Source of the DNA: Halovivax gelatinilyticus
GTDB taxonomy: Archaea > Halobacteriota > Halobacteria > Halobacteriales > Natrialbaceae
Direction: 5' to 3'
Length of the DNA stretch: 64,000 nucleotides
Assembly: GCF_024300625.1 (NCBI RefSeq)
Contig: NZ_CP101322.1
Coordinates: 261,992-325,991 of the forward strand
Shown here: positions 46,697-56,357 of the stretch, piece by piece
Layout of the letters: every line of letters begins with the position of its first letter
How positions within the stretch are numbered: the stretch's first letter is position 1
Position numbers and translations under genes: made by a program
The notes under the pieces: generated by a model
What the model was told of the DNA's origin: nothing
What the model saw: only the letters and a program-made list of their open reading frames with translations
The model's database searches: none

Positions 46697-47119
46697 TCAC
46701 TTCAGTGGGACGAACTTCGAAGAGCGCGTTGCGCCGATACCGGCCTGTCCGTGTTCGACGGAGTTTCGAGTGAGCTGAAACTCACCCAGGTAGTGGCCGA
46801 TCATCTCGGGTTCGACGCGAACGCGGCCGAACTCGCTTCCAGTGTAGACGGCGAACGTCAGACCGACGAACTCCGGCACCACCGGCATGTCGCGCAGGTG
46901 CGTGCGAATCGGGTTGTTCGCGGTCTCCTCTTCGGTTCGCGAACGGGCCTTCTCGAGCAGTTTCTCCTGCTCGGTCGAGAGCCCGCGCTTGATACTTCGC
47001 CGCTTGCGTGCGGGTAGCAGTTCCGCGACCTCGTCGAGCTCCATCTCCTGCAACTCGTCGAGCGTGTAGCCGCGGTAGGTGAACTCACCCTCGCGACCGG
47101 TACGGTAATCCTGACTCAT
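46697..47119 (-). CDS. rps19: Ribosomal protein uS19
   Basis: Small-subunit protein S19, 140 aa. [20 protein letters not shown] at the N-terminus and [11 protein letters not shown] at the C-terminus identify it. It overlaps rpl2 by 4 nt. Confidence 0.95.
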   Translation of the reverse strand: MSQDYRTGREGEFTYRGYTLDELQEMELDEVAELLPARKRRSIKRGLSTEQEKLLEKARSRTEEETANNPIRTHLRDMPVVPEFVGLTFAVYTGSEFGRVRVEPEMIGHYLGEFQLTRNSVEHGQAGIGATRSSKFVPLK

Positions 47120-47838
47120 TTGTTACCACCTCGTCCCGTTCGACGGGAGGCGATGTCGCCCACCTTTCGTCCCGGCGGAGCGTCCCGCGAGACGGACTTC
47201 GGACGACCGGGATGCTGACGACCGCCGCCACCGAAGGGGTGGTCGACGGCGTTCATGGCTACGCCACGAACGCGGGGCCACTTCGTCCCCCGTGCGCGCA
47301 TCTTGTGGTACTTGTTCCCCGCCTTGACCATCGGCTTCTCCGTTCGGCCGCCGCCGGCCACGACGCCGATCGTCGCGCGGCAGTTCGGGTCGAGGCGTTT
47401 GACCTCGCCGCTTGGCAACTGGACGACCGTCGCGTGCCGGTCGTGGGTGATCAGATCCGCGTTCACGCCCGATGCGCGCGCGAACTTCCCACCGTCACCC
47501 GGCTTGGCTTCGACGTTACAGATCGGAATCCCCTCGGGAATCTCCGCCAGCGGGAGCGTGTTCCCGGGCGCGATTTCCGCGGAGATGCCAACCTGAATCT
47601 CGTCACCGACCGCGATTCCTTCCGGCGCCAACACGAGTCGCTGATCGCCGTCGTCGAATTCGACGGCCGCGACCGGCGCAGACCGGGCAGGATCGTGCTC
47701 GATGCCGACGACGGTTCCGCGAACGATGTCCGAATCCTCCGATCGCTTGTGCGAGAGGTTCGCCTTGTATCGGTGACTCGGTGCGCGGAACGTAGACGTA
47801 CCGCGTCCGCGTCGTTGTCCGAGGATGCGTCGCCCCAT
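47116..47838 (-). CDS. rpl2: Ribosomal protein uL2
   Basis: Large-subunit protein L2, 240 aa, at the peptidyl-transferase centre. [20 protein letters not shown] and the C-terminal [19 protein letters not shown] with the conserved functional His are present. Its start directly abuts the stop of the uL23 gene (47838/47839). Confidence 0.95.
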   Translation of the reverse strand: MGRRILGQRRGRGTSTFRAPSHRYKANLSHKRSEDSDIVRGTVVGIEHDPARSAPVAAVEFDDGDQRLVLAPEGIAVGDEIQVGISAEIAPGNTLPLAEIPEGIPICNVEAKPGDGGKFARASGVNADLITHDRHATVVQLPSGEVKRLDPNCRATIGVVAGGGRTEKPMVKAGNKYHKMRARGTKWPRVRGVAMNAVDHPFGGGGRQHPGRPKSVSRDAPPGRKVGDIASRRTGRGGNK

Positions 47839-48093
47839 CTAGAACACCCCGATTCTGGAGGCGACTTCCTGTGCGTCGTCGTCCTCGCCGAGCGTGACGG
47901 TTGCTTTCTTCTTGCCTTTCATCGTTAGCTGAGTGTTGAGTTTGACGACCTCGACGTCGAATCGAGATTCGACTTCGTCGCGAATCTCGGGCTTCGTCGC
48001 GTCGGGGTTGACGATGAACTGGAGCTTGTTCTCGAAGTCCATGTCGTTCATCGCTTTCTCGGTCACCAGCGGGTAGTCGATGAGCGTACTCAT
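47839..48093 (-). CDS. rpl23: Ribosomal protein uL23
   Basis: Large-subunit protein L23, 84 aa. It docks factors at the exit tunnel. STLIDYPLVTEKAMNDMDFE and NTQLTMKGKKKATVTLGED are diagnostic. It overlaps rpl4 by 4 nt. Confidence 0.95.
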   Translation of the reverse strand: MSTLIDYPLVTEKAMNDMDFENKLQFIVNPDATKPEIRDEVESRFDVEVVKLNTQLTMKGKKKATVTLGEDDDAQEVASRIGVF

Positions 48094-48842
48094 CGCTCGC
48101 TCACCTCCGCAAGCGCGGACTCGGTCCAGACCGTCAATCGGCCCGGGTGTCCGCCGGGTGCGAGATTTTCCGCGTTTACCTCGTCGGCCGTCGCGACGTC
48201 GGCACCCGCGAGGTTGCGGGCGGCCTTCGACGGGCCGGCCTCGCTCGCGGTGACGAATAGCACCGACTTCGGTCGCTTGTACTTGCGACCGCGTGTCGTT
48301 CCGCGACCCGCACGGACGGATCGCCCCTCGTCTGCGCGCTCGATGTCCGCGTCGAGCCCGGTCGCTTCGAGGAACGAGACGACGTCTCGTGTCTTCGCTA
48401 CCTCCTCGAATCCGTCGTCGACGACGATCGGCAGATCGAGGTCGTCGTCGAACACGTGACCGCGTTCGGCGACGGTGTCTGCATCGGCGGTCGCCGCGAT
48501 GGCGCTCCGAGTAGCGAGTTTTCGTTCGTTCGTGTTGATCGATTCTGTTCGGTCGGCCTCGGCTTTCGGCGGGTGGGCCTTTCGTCCGCTGATCGCCTGC
48601 GGGACGCGTCGGGCGCGTCCGTTCTGGCGCGGGACGTGGGCCAGTCCCCGACCGCTGCCGGGGCTCTCCGCCGACGTTCGCTTACCGGCGAACTCGTCGG
48701 CACCGTAGGCCTGAGATCGGTTGGCCTGGGCGACGCGCACGGCGCGGGCGATCAGGTCCGGGCGATACTCCGTCTCGAAGATCGCCGGGAGCTCGACCGT
48801 CCCCGCCTCGCCGCCGTCCAGGTCGTGTACTGTTGCGTCCAT
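48090..48842 (-). CDS. rpl4: Ribosomal protein uL4
   Basis: Large-subunit protein L4, 250 aa. The tunnel loop is marked by GRGLAHVPRQNGRARRVPQ. The N-terminus ATVHDLDGGEAGTVELPAIF is typical. Confidence 0.95.
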   Translation of the reverse strand: MDATVHDLDGGEAGTVELPAIFETEYRPDLIARAVRVAQANRSQAYGADEFAGKRTSAESPGSGRGLAHVPRQNGRARRVPQAISGRKAHPPKAEADRTESINTNERKLATRSAIAATADADTVAERGHVFDDDLDLPIVVDDGFEEVAKTRDVVSFLEATGLDADIERADEGRSVRAGRGTTRGRKYKRPKSVLFVTASEAGPSKAARNLAGADVATADEVNAENLAPGGHPGRLTVWTESALAEVSER

Positions 48843-48845
48843 AGA

Positions 48846-49868
48846 TTATCCCTGGTTCGAAGCGGTGGAGACGAATCGCACCTCGGGATCGAGGCGCGGC
48901 TGGTCTCCGGGTCGAATCGCCGGGCGGAAGCGAAGGAGTCGCTTGTTCGGCCCGGGGAGCGAGCCCTTGATCAACGCGTGCGGGCCGTCGACCTCGCCGT
49001 AGTTGACGAAGCCGCCGTCGACCGTCGCGTCGGCGCCGTCGCCGATGGCGAGCAGGCGCTTGTTCAGTTCGGTTCGCTGGTGGTAGCCGGTCTGACCCTG
49101 CTGTGGGACGGTCGACCGGACGCGGCTTGGGTTCCACGGACCGAGGTTACCGATCCGTCGACGCCAGCCCTGGCGGGCGTGCTTGCCCTTTCGTTTCTGG
49201 ACACCCCACCGCTTGACGGGACCCTGAGTCCCTTTCCCCTTCGTGACGCCGCTCGTGTCGACGTACTCGCCGGCACGGAAGACGTCAGTCATGGCGTGAG
49301 CGCCGCCGTCGGACTCGATAAGCTCGAGCCCGTACTCGACGCGCTCGTCGATCGAGCCGCCGCCGATGCGCGTCTCCATGACGTCCGGCTTCGACTTCGG
49401 CATCGACGGGATGTCCGCCGGCTTCGTGTACGTGATCGCGCGAACGTCGTCGACGCGACCCTCGTCGAGCGCCGCGCGGAACTCGTCCGCAGCGGCCTCG
49501 GCGTCGTACTCGTCGCCGGGCAGGTCGAGCGTGCGATCGAGCTCGTCGTCGAGCTCGTTCGCCCAGACCTCGGCGACGGGATGGTGTCCGTATGGCGATT
49601 CCTCGTACGCTCGCAGCGCGGCGACGGCCATTGGCGGCGTCTCCACGATGGTGACCGGGACGGTCGTCTCCATCCCTTCGGTCGGCGAGTTTGCGGCGTC
49701 GTCGACCGTCACTACGTGGGTCATGCCGGCCTTGTAGCCCGCGAAGCCCTGGAGCGTCGGCTGTCCGTCGTCGTCGGGCCACGATCGAAAGCGCGGGACC
49801 TCGCTGGTCGCCCGCTTGCGTGGACCGAATCCGAGTGAGCCTTTGCGTGGTGCGTGTTTTTGTGGCAT
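48846..49868 (-). CDS. rpl3: Ribosomal protein uL3
   Basis: Large-subunit protein L3, 340 aa. The N-terminus PQKHAPRKGSLGFGPRKRAT and central GVTKGKGTQGPVKRWGVQKR are conserved. It is separated from the SPOUT methyltransferase gene by 4 nt, so it belongs to the same transcript. Confidence 0.95.
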   Translation of the reverse strand: MPQKHAPRKGSLGFGPRKRATSEVPRFRSWPDDDGQPTLQGFAGYKAGMTHVVTVDDAANSPTEGMETTVPVTIVETPPMAVAALRAYEESPYGHHPVAEVWANELDDELDRTLDLPGDEYDAEAAADEFRAALDEGRVDDVRAITYTKPADIPSMPKSKPDVMETRIGGGSIDERVEYGLELIESDGGAHAMTDVFRAGEYVDTSGVTKGKGTQGPVKRWGVQKRKGKHARQGWRRRIGNLGPWNPSRVRSTVPQQGQTGYHQRTELNKRLLAIGDGADATVDGGFVNYGEVDGPHALIKGSLPGPNKRLLRFRPAIRPGDQPRLDPEVRFVSTASNQG

Positions 49869-49872
49869 TCTA

Positions 49873-50748
49873 TCACGCTCTCAGTGAGAGGCAGGCGAGG
49901 GTGGCGAACAGAGCCTCCTCCGTTCGCACGACCTCGCTGCCCTGGTTCGGAACCGTGTTCAGCCAGAGGTCGAACCCCGGATCGGCGCTGGGTTCGACTC
50001 CGTCTGTCGCCTCGTCGTCCCCGGTGGACGGCGAGCCGACACGTGACTCCTCGATTCCGAGGATGTCCGGCAGCCCTCTCTCGGGCGCCCCGAACGCGAC
50101 GGTCATGCCGTCGCGATCGACGCGTCCGGCCAGCGTCTCGAGTCGTCCGACGGTGAGCGATTCACCGTAGCGAGACGACGCGATGCGAACGCCGGCGTCC
50201 TCACGGCCGAGCGCTGCCGATAGGTCCGTCCGCTCGATCGACAGCCCCGCAAGGGGCTCGTCGACGAGCTTCGCCCGGACCGGTCGTCGCGAAGAGATCC
50301 TGACGGTCACGCGTTCTCCCTCGTCGACCGCCATTTCTGGCGGGACGTTGAGCGAGAGTGGGTGTTGCGTTCCGCAATTGACCCGGACGCGGCCTTCAGG
50401 TCCGACCTCGGTCACGATCCCTCGTCTTAACGACCCCGAATCGTCCGATTCGGAGCCGGTCCGTTCCGAGGCGCGGAGCGGCGGCAAGATGCCCGCGTAC
50501 TCCAGTTCGTCCCGCATGTCCCAGACCTCGTTTCGGAGGTACGGGGGCGTTGCGGCGTACCGGAGTACGGTTTCTACGAACCCGCCGTCGTACCGACCTG
50601 TTTCGCCTTCCCGATCGGGAAAGACGATCAATCGGTCCGCCCGGAAGATCGTCGCCGCGCGGGCGACGTATCCGAGTTTGCGAGTCGCCTCGCGTTTGTC
50701 CTCGGCTTCCCTGACGATCGACGACGGCACGAGTACGCTGACGGTCAT
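49873..50748 (-). CDS. Putative RNA methyltransferase, SPOUT fold (PF02598 / C9orf114 type)
   Basis: First gene of the ribosomal-protein block, 291 aa. SPOUT-type core: VSVLVPSSIVREAEDKREAT, then IFRADRLIVFPD, with an inserted OB-like domain in the middle and knot-forming sequence GMTVAFGAPERGLPDILGIE at the C-terminus. The family is related to human SPOUT1. Its RNA target in archaea is not established to my knowledge. The placement upstream of rpl3, 4 nt away, makes a ribosome-related role likely. Confidence 0.85.
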   Translation of the reverse strand: MTVSVLVPSSIVREAEDKREATRKLGYVARAATIFRADRLIVFPDREGETGRYDGGFVETVLRYAATPPYLRNEVWDMRDELEYAGILPPLRASERTGSESDDSGSLRRGIVTEVGPEGRVRVNCGTQHPLSLNVPPEMAVDEGERVTVRISSRRPVRAKLVDEPLAGLSIERTDLSAALGREDAGVRIASSRYGESLTVGRLETLAGRVDRDGMTVAFGAPERGLPDILGIEESRVGSPSTGDDEATDGVEPSADPGFDLWLNTVPNQGSEVVRTEEALFATLACLSLRA

Positions 50749-51049
50749 GCCGTGGCGCTTCGGCGCCTCGTCACTAGACTGTAGCGATTCCTTGCGGACA
50801 AGGTCTTAAAAGGGTGGCGAATTGATTCGGGGCTGTGACGGCCTCACACCCCCGAAAACGTGGTACAGACGGACACAGTCAGAACGAGCGGACGGTGTTG
50901 GCAGGCGCCGGGAGTACGCGCCCCATTGCGCCGATTCTCACCAGAAGGGGCCGAATCCCACTCGAGAAGAACCGTGGTACCGCGGGGCGTTCGCCAGTCA
51001 ATTCGCAACCCTTATACCCTCCCCGGGAACTATTTGAAACTGCAACAGG
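50749..51049. other. 301-bp region upstream of the ribosomal block and tRNA-Gly
   Basis: No coding sequence seen. It must hold the promoter of the minus-strand ribosomal operon (CTTTTAAG at 50805-50812 read on the minus strand, about 57-64 nt from the ATG, so an untranslated leader of about 30 nt is likely). It also contains the plus-strand tRNA-Gly promoter near 51011-51018 (CTTATACC). Confidence 0.55.
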
Positions 51050-51120
51050 GCGCTGGTAGTGTAGTGGTATCACGTGACCTTGCCATGGTCACAACCTGGG
51101 TTCAAATCCCAGCCAGCGCA
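51050..51120 (+). tRNA. tRNA-Gly (GCC)
   Basis: Complete cloverleaf, 71 nt. Acceptor stem GCGCTGG pairs with CCAGCGC; anticodon stem TGACC/GGTCA; anticodon loop TTGCCAT with anticodon GCC at 51082-51084; T arm CTGGG TTCAAAT CCCAG; discriminator A. The CCA end is not encoded. No intron. A TATA-like CTTATACC lies about 35 nt upstream. Confidence 0.95.
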
Positions 51121-51483
51121 CTTCTCCGAAGACAAAACCGTGAGCACTGCGTAGCAGCGTGAATATCCGTGGTGAGAGACCACCCTCGGTGAATCTTTCG
51201 CGTAAACTCGGCAATGGGGGAGGGCTGGTTTACGCGCACTCCCACCGAAGATCGCATCGACTCGTTCGAGGAATGGATGATCGACGGACGGCAAGCCAGT
51301 GCAACCCTCAGTTTAACCCGGAGGGGCCGTGTGGCTGGATGTACCGAGAACCGAGCCCGATTCCGAGCGGTAAATCGGTACCATACCGGAACACTCACGG
51401 GTGGTGACTCGTGTCACAGCCGATTACCTTTTGTACCCCGATGGGGTAGGGAAGGTTGAGCGAACGCAGATCCTGTACCGCCA
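51121..51483. other. 363-bp non-coding region after tRNA-Gly
   Basis: Several short frames on both strands lack haloarchaeal composition and do not resemble known proteins. The AT-rich stretch just before 51484 probably contains the promoter of the next gene. A decayed gene or an insertion remnant is possible since it follows a tRNA, but I see no integrase fragment or duplicated tRNA end. Confidence 0.45.
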
Positions 51484-51828
51484 ATGCAAACTGAAATTAC
51501 CCGCACCAACGAAACGAGCGAACTCCAGTACGACGAGACGAACGACAGGTTTGAGCTGGCCTACGATCCGGACGGCAGCGCGACGTTGCTGACGACGATC
51601 GTCCACGGACTCACCTCGGTCGTTGACGTCGATGTCTCCCAGGGAGAGTTCTCACTGTACGACAGCGTCGACCCGGATGCACTCGAACGAATCTTCAGCC
51701 CCAAATCCGACGGCGAACCGCGCACGGGCGGTCACGTCGCGTTCACCGCCCTCGAATGTGAGGTCTACGTCTACGCGAACGGTGAGATCCACATTCATCC
51801 ACCGCCGCAGGTCGAGCGACCGGCGTAG
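51484..51828 (+). CDS. HalOD1 output-domain protein
   Basis: Small haloarchaeal protein, 114 aa. The HalOD1 pattern (LLTTIVHGLTSVVDVDVSQ, then LYDSVDPDALERIFSP and a final EVYVYANGEIHIHP) covers most of the length. HalOD1 domains are thought to be signalling outputs of haloarchaeal response systems, but standalone copies such as this have no known role. A similar protein is encoded at 60657. Confidence 0.85.
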   Translation: MQTEITRTNETSELQYDETNDRFELAYDPDGSATLLTTIVHGLTSVVDVDVSQGEFSLYDSVDPDALERIFSPKSDGEPRTGGHVAFTALECEVYVYANGEIHIHPPPQVERPA

Positions 51829-51957
51829 GGGTACGCTACCGACGACCCTATTCGATTCGTTCGTTTTCCGGACCGACTGACCGTTGGACCGCTCGCGTTC
51901 ACCCGTACCTATTGGACAGCCGCGGGTTTTAGGAACGCCCGAATCGTACCAATCTCC

Positions 51958-52266
51958 ATGACCGTGATCGGATTTCTCAGCACCGCACCGGCGACAGACG
52001 AGAGTATGGCCGAGGCCGTCGCCGGGGCGGTCGAAGCGATCGACGAGACGGGACTCGAGTACGACGTCGGACCGATGGGAACGACGATCGAAGCCGATTC
52101 GATCGGCGAGTTACTCGACGCGGTCGAAGCCGCCCACGAGTCTATCGACGCAGACCGGGTGAGCACGTTCGTCAAAATCGACGATAAACGGACCAGTTCG
52201 GGTTCCGCGTCCGACAAAGTCGCCGCCGTCGAAAAACACCTCGAACGCGACGCGAACGCTTCGTGA
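51958..52266 (+). CDS. MTH1187/YkoF-type thiamine-binding protein
   Basis: 102-aa protein of the MTH1187 family (PF01910). The pattern FLSTAPATDESMAEAVAGAV, EYDVGPMGTTIEAD and DRVSTFVKIDDKR is diagnostic. Relatives bind thiamine-related ligands; ligand here is inferred. A TATA-like GTTTTAGG (51926-51933) precedes the ATG by 25-32 nt. Confidence 0.88.
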   Translation: MTVIGFLSTAPATDESMAEAVAGAVEAIDETGLEYDVGPMGTTIEADSIGELLDAVEAAHESIDADRVSTFVKIDDKRTSSGSASDKVAAVEKHLERDANAS

Positions 52267-52400
52267 GACTGCGACAAAGCGGATGACTCCGGCAAAGCGT
52301 CCGGCACGCTGGCGACGATCGAACGGGTCGACGACCGATCCCACCTACCCACGTCACCGGGAACGACACACTCAAACAGATGCCACCGGTACGAAACCCT

Positions 52401-52607
52401 ATGCCCCGAACGACGCTTTCGGTCGATGGAATGTCCTGTGGTGGCTGTGAACAGAACGTCGTCGACGCACTCGACGAACTGGACGGCGTCGATGATTCGA
52501 GCGCGGATCACGAGGCCGGCGAGGTAACCGTCGAACACGACCCCTCGACGGTAGACGAGTCCGTGATCGGTCAGACGATCGAGGACGCTGGCTACGACGT
52601 CAACTGA
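52401..52607 (+). CDS. Heavy-metal-associated domain protein (CopZ-like chaperone)
   Basis: 68-aa protein starting at 52401 (PRTTLSVDGMSCGGCEQ). The GMSCGGC motif is a Cu(I)-binding CxxC loop on a ferredoxin-like fold. It is a single-domain metal chaperone. No copper P-type ATPase gene is adjacent. An upstream in-frame ATG at 52380 is less likely. Confidence 0.88.
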   Translation: MPRTTLSVDGMSCGGCEQNVVDALDELDGVDDSSADHEAGEVTVEHDPSTVDESVIGQTIEDAGYDVN

Positions 52608-52641
52608 GCGGATCGCTCGGAATCAACCGTCCGATCGGTAC

Positions 52642-53931
52642 TCAATTCTTCGCAGTCGTCTCTACAGCCGCATCCCGACCGTACAGACGGTCGAGACCGA
52701 CGGTGAGAAGCAACGAGAGTAGTGCCCCTGTGACGGCGAACGCAGCCATCGTCAACAAGAACGCGGGTGTCGAGATACCAAGGACGATACCGCCGATCGC
52801 GATCGAACCTGCTCCGAGACCGAACTCGCCGAGGTAGGTATACCCGTACGACAGGCCGCGAGCATCCGGCGGCGTGTAGACGGCGACGGCTTCCTGGTAG
52901 AACGGCTGGATGGCGAAGAGGAAGAATCCGAAGACGCCGCTGAGTGCGACGACGGCGACGAGACCAGCGGTCCCGCCGGCGCCGAGCGAGAGAATGGGAA
53001 CGAACGCGAGTGCTAGCGCGGCGAGGATCGCGAAGATGGCGAGCAGACCGACGCCGGGACGCACCCGATTGGTCAGGTGTCCACCCGCGTACTGGCCGGC
53101 GATACCGACGACGAGCAGACCGACGTAGATGTAGTCGGCGGGTTCGATGCCCTCTAGCGTCGGGCCAGGGTCGAACGCGCCGAGAGCGGCCGATCCGTGG
53201 AGAAGTTCCGGAAGGTAGGTCAACATGCCGCGGTAGAACAGCCCTTCGAACGTGACGATGACGAACACCAGTGCGAACGCGCTAGCGAAGAGCGCACGGG
53301 AATTCGAGAGCAATTCCGATAGCGAGAGCGCCTCGTCGGCGCCCGCGTTCACGTCGGGATCGACGGCCGCCGCGGGATCGAAGTCGGCCCGAAGGCCGTA
53401 GACGGCCGCGAGGAGGCCGGGAATGGCAAGTAACGCGGCGGCCGACTGCCACGAGAGACCGGCGACGAGCAGCGTCGCCGCGACGAACGGGCCGAGCGCG
53501 ATTCCGACGTTACCCGCCATGCCGTGCCACGCGAAGACCGTTCCGCGCTCCTCGACGCCCGTACTGATCAGCGAGAGACCGGCCGGGTGGTAGATGCTCG
53601 CGGCTATCCCCCAGCAGATCAGGCCGACCGCGATCGTGGCGATCGAGTCGGCGAGAGCCAGCAGGAGAAACGAACCGCTCATCCCGGCGAGACAAGCGAC
53701 GATGAGTTTCTTTGTGCCGAATCGATCGGCGAGAATGCCGGCCGGGAGCGCGCCGATGCCGAACGGTGCGTAGCCCGCGGCGACGACGAGGCCGAGTAAG
53801 GCCACCTCGACGTCGAACTCCGCCAGCCAGACGACGAGGAAGATGGGAATCGACGTTTCGAACCAGTGGACGAGGCCGTGGCCCGTCATCGTAAAGCCGG
53901 CGATCGATCGATCGTTCGGAGAGAGCGCCAT
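52642..53931 (-). CDS. Major facilitator superfamily transporter
   Basis: Membrane transporter of 429 aa with 12 predicted spans. The loop between spans 2 and 3 reads GILADRFGTKKL, the MFS motif A. The N-terminus TMTGHGLVHWFETSIPIFLVVW resembles the fosmidomycin-resistance (Fsr) branch, but the substrate cannot be told. It is convergent with the CopZ-like gene. Confidence 0.88.
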   Translation of the reverse strand: MALSPNDRSIAGFTMTGHGLVHWFETSIPIFLVVWLAEFDVEVALLGLVVAAGYAPFGIGALPAGILADRFGTKKLIVACLAGMSGSFLLLALADSIATIAVGLICWGIAASIYHPAGLSLISTGVEERGTVFAWHGMAGNVGIALGPFVAATLLVAGLSWQSAAALLAIPGLLAAVYGLRADFDPAAAVDPDVNAGADEALSLSELLSNSRALFASAFALVFVIVTFEGLFYRGMLTYLPELLHGSAALGAFDPGPTLEGIEPADYIYVGLLVVGIAGQYAGGHLTNRVRPGVGLLAIFAILAALALAFVPILSLGAGGTAGLVAVVALSGVFGFFLFAIQPFYQEAVAVYTPPDARGLSYGYTYLGEFGLGAGSIAIGGIVLGISTPAFLLTMAAFAVTGALLSLLLTVGLDRLYGRDAAVETTAKN

Positions 53932-54061
53932 CGAGTGTACGTAGCTTACAGGCGCCGGGCAGGCTACTTAGCGGCTTGGAAATGGGCCGGTCGAGCCGGT
54001 AGTCGTATCCCGGCACCACCGAGTTCCGGTGTGACCGGTGTGAGTACAATCGAGATCCGAG

Positions 54062-56164
54062 TTACGCGTCCTCGACAGCGGGATCGTACGCTTCGTACCA
54101 GGCCAAAATTTCACGAAGCCGGTGAATCGCCCGATCCGGATCCCCGATGTTGTGATGTTCGTCCGGGTAGACGATCAGTTTCGCATCGACACCTTGCTTT
54201 TTCGCCGCGACGTAGAGCTGCTCAGATTGACTCGGCGGACACCGCCAGTCCTCTCCGCCGGCAGTAATCAAGAGTGGGGTCGTCAACGAGTCGACGTCCC
54301 TGATGGCCGAAACGCGCTCGTAGCGGTCGGCGTCCTCCCACGGCAGTCCGAACTCAGATTCGAACCAGTTGTGGCTGTCGCCCGTTCCGTAACACGAAAA
54401 CGGGTCGTAGATACCGTGCTCTGGTGCGGCAGCGGCGAAGATATCGGTCTGGGTGACGAGATAGCCCTGCGAGATCCCGCCGTAGGAGAACCCGTATCCG
54501 AAGACACGGTCCGGATCGACCCAGCCCCGGCCGATTAGTTCCTCCACGCCGGCGACGACATCCGCCACTTCGGTCGTCCCCCACTGTCCGTACAGTTCGT
54601 TCGCGAATTCTCGGCCGAACGAGGTCCCGCCCCGGTAATTCGGCCGCAAGACGACGTACCCGCGACTCGTCAGCGCGGCGTGTGCGAAGCTGAAGATGGG
54701 TTCGTCGTACGAGAGCGGGCCACCGTGAATGGCGACGACGAGCGGGTGGTCACCCGACTCGAGGTCGAGTTCGGGATCGGCGTAGCAGATCCCCTCGATC
54801 GTCCAGCCATCGGACTCCCATTCGACTCGTCGAACGTCGGGCATCGAACACTGCCGACGGAGGTCGGCGTTGAGATCGGTGAGTCGGGCGAGCGTCTCAG
54901 GGTCGTCCGTCGGGAGGTCCGCGGTCCGATCGATCGCCCGTGACGATTCGAGTTCGTCGACGTCGACGACGTAGACGTCGTGACCGTCCTGCGGGTGAGA
55001 GAGGGCGAGCGCCGCCGTCGATCCATCGTCGGAAACGTCGAGTCCGAGCAGCGCCCGATCGCTTCCACGGGACTCGAAACACCAGTCGACTCCTTCGTCG
55101 ACGGTCGCCCGGACGAGCCTCGTTTGTGAGTGATCGGCAAGTAACGTGTAGAGCGCCTCGTCGACCCAGTTGAGCGTCGCCGTGCGCGCGATAGTCCGAT
55201 CGAGATCTTCCGTCAGCGACGTGGTCGATTCGCCGTCGTAAACGACGGCCTCGGTCGGTTCGTACCAGTTCTCCGGATCGCTGCGCGTGAACCCGAGCGA
55301 GCCGTCATCGCACCAGGTCGGTTGTCCGTGGTTGTACTCGCCGTCAGTGAGACGTCGCAGGTCCGTCCCGTCCGGCTCGATGGTGTAGACGTCTCGCTTC
55401 ATCGTGTCGTCGGGGTTCTCGTGACGGCACGAGGTAAACGCGATACGACCGGTCGGCCCCCACGCCGGTTCGAGACCGGTCAGGTCCTGGAACGCACCGC
55501 CTCCGTACGCGTCGTCGAGGCGGTCGATCGAGCCGTCGGCGACGTCGACGACGAACAGGTACTCCGTCACGTCGTCCGTCCAGCCGACGCCGTCGAGTTT
55601 GTGTTGTAGACGCGTCGTCTCGATCGGCCCACCCTCTCGGCGTCGCTCTACGTACTCGCGTTCCTCGTCGGTCGGGTCTCGGGCCCCGACGACGAGCCTC
55701 GTACCGTCCGGTTCCCAGTCGAACGACGCGACGCCGTCCTCGCGATCGGTGAGCTGATAGGCGTCGCCGCCACGTTCCAGATCGAAGAGCCAGACCTGCT
55801 GGGTGGGTTCGTCGTCCCCCGCCGCTTCGGCATCAGAAGGCTCCTCGTCCGTCGAATCCGTCTCAGGATCGTCCCCACGGTCCGTCCAGCCGACGCGTTG
55901 GGCGATCGGTTCGTCCCTGCTCGCGAGAAACGCCAGTCGCGATCCGTCCGGACTCCAGGCCGGTTCCGAGGCGGACCCGAATTGCGTGAGTCGGTGCGGG
56001 TCGCGCGATCCGTCCGTCGGCACCACCCACAGCGACGAGTGGGTCGTCTCTTCGGTCGCCTCGAATTCGGTCGTCACGAACGCGACGCGATCACCGGACG
56101 GAGAAATCGAGATGTCGGTGAGCTGAGTCAGGTCGTAGTACGCCTCGAGTGGCAGCTCGGTCAT
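54062..56164 (-). CDS. S9-family prolyl oligopeptidase
   Basis: Serine peptidase of 700 aa, cytoplasmic (no signal). The N-terminal half is a WD40-like beta-propeller with repeated TRLVVG/SPDG-type strands. The C-terminal alpha/beta hydrolase has Ser560 in GFSYGG, Asp639 in GGEDWRCP and His671 in EHHNIG (numbers approximate). It is the acylaminoacyl-peptidase/dipeptidyl-peptidase-like branch. The ATG at 56164 is preferred over the open frame further upstream. Confidence 0.92.
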   Translation of the reverse strand: MTELPLEAYYDLTQLTDISISPSGDRVAFVTTEFEATEETTHSSLWVVPTDGSRDPHRLTQFGSASEPAWSPDGSRLAFLASRDEPIAQRVGWTDRGDDPETDSTDEEPSDAEAAGDDEPTQQVWLFDLERGGDAYQLTDREDGVASFDWEPDGTRLVVGARDPTDEEREYVERRREGGPIETTRLQHKLDGVGWTDDVTEYLFVVDVADGSIDRLDDAYGGGAFQDLTGLEPAWGPTGRIAFTSCRHENPDDTMKRDVYTIEPDGTDLRRLTDGEYNHGQPTWCDDGSLGFTRSDPENWYEPTEAVVYDGESTTSLTEDLDRTIARTATLNWVDEALYTLLADHSQTRLVRATVDEGVDWCFESRGSDRALLGLDVSDDGSTAALALSHPQDGHDVYVVDVDELESSRAIDRTADLPTDDPETLARLTDLNADLRRQCSMPDVRRVEWESDGWTIEGICYADPELDLESGDHPLVVAIHGGPLSYDEPIFSFAHAALTSRGYVVLRPNYRGGTSFGREFANELYGQWGTTEVADVVAGVEELIGRGWVDPDRVFGYGFSYGGISQGYLVTQTDIFAAAAPEHGIYDPFSCYGTGDSHNWFESEFGLPWEDADRYERVSAIRDVDSLTTPLLITAGGEDWRCPPSQSEQLYVAAKKQGVDAKLIVYPDEHHNIGDPDRAIHRLREILAWYEAYDPAVEDA

Positions 56165-56357
56165 CGTCTCACCCTGACAGTCCAACACAAAGTAGATTCC
56201 GTATCTCGCTTCAGATTTTGTTCCTATTCTTCCCATCTATTTGGGAAAATTCGAATATACGCCCCACCTCTTTCAATCCATCAGTTCCGTAGCCGAGATA
56301 TCAGGGTCGAACCGACGACGTACCCGGCATCGGCCGTCGGACATCGTCACATGCCGA

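Noticed and set aside
48456-49838. 460-codon plus-strand frame across rpl4 and rpl3
   Set aside because: Antisense to two ribosomal protein genes with unambiguous identity.
51159-51407. Possible small genes or integrase remnant after tRNA-Gly
   Set aside because: Short frames on both strands without recognisable motifs; no duplicated tRNA-Gly end was found, so integration is not supported.
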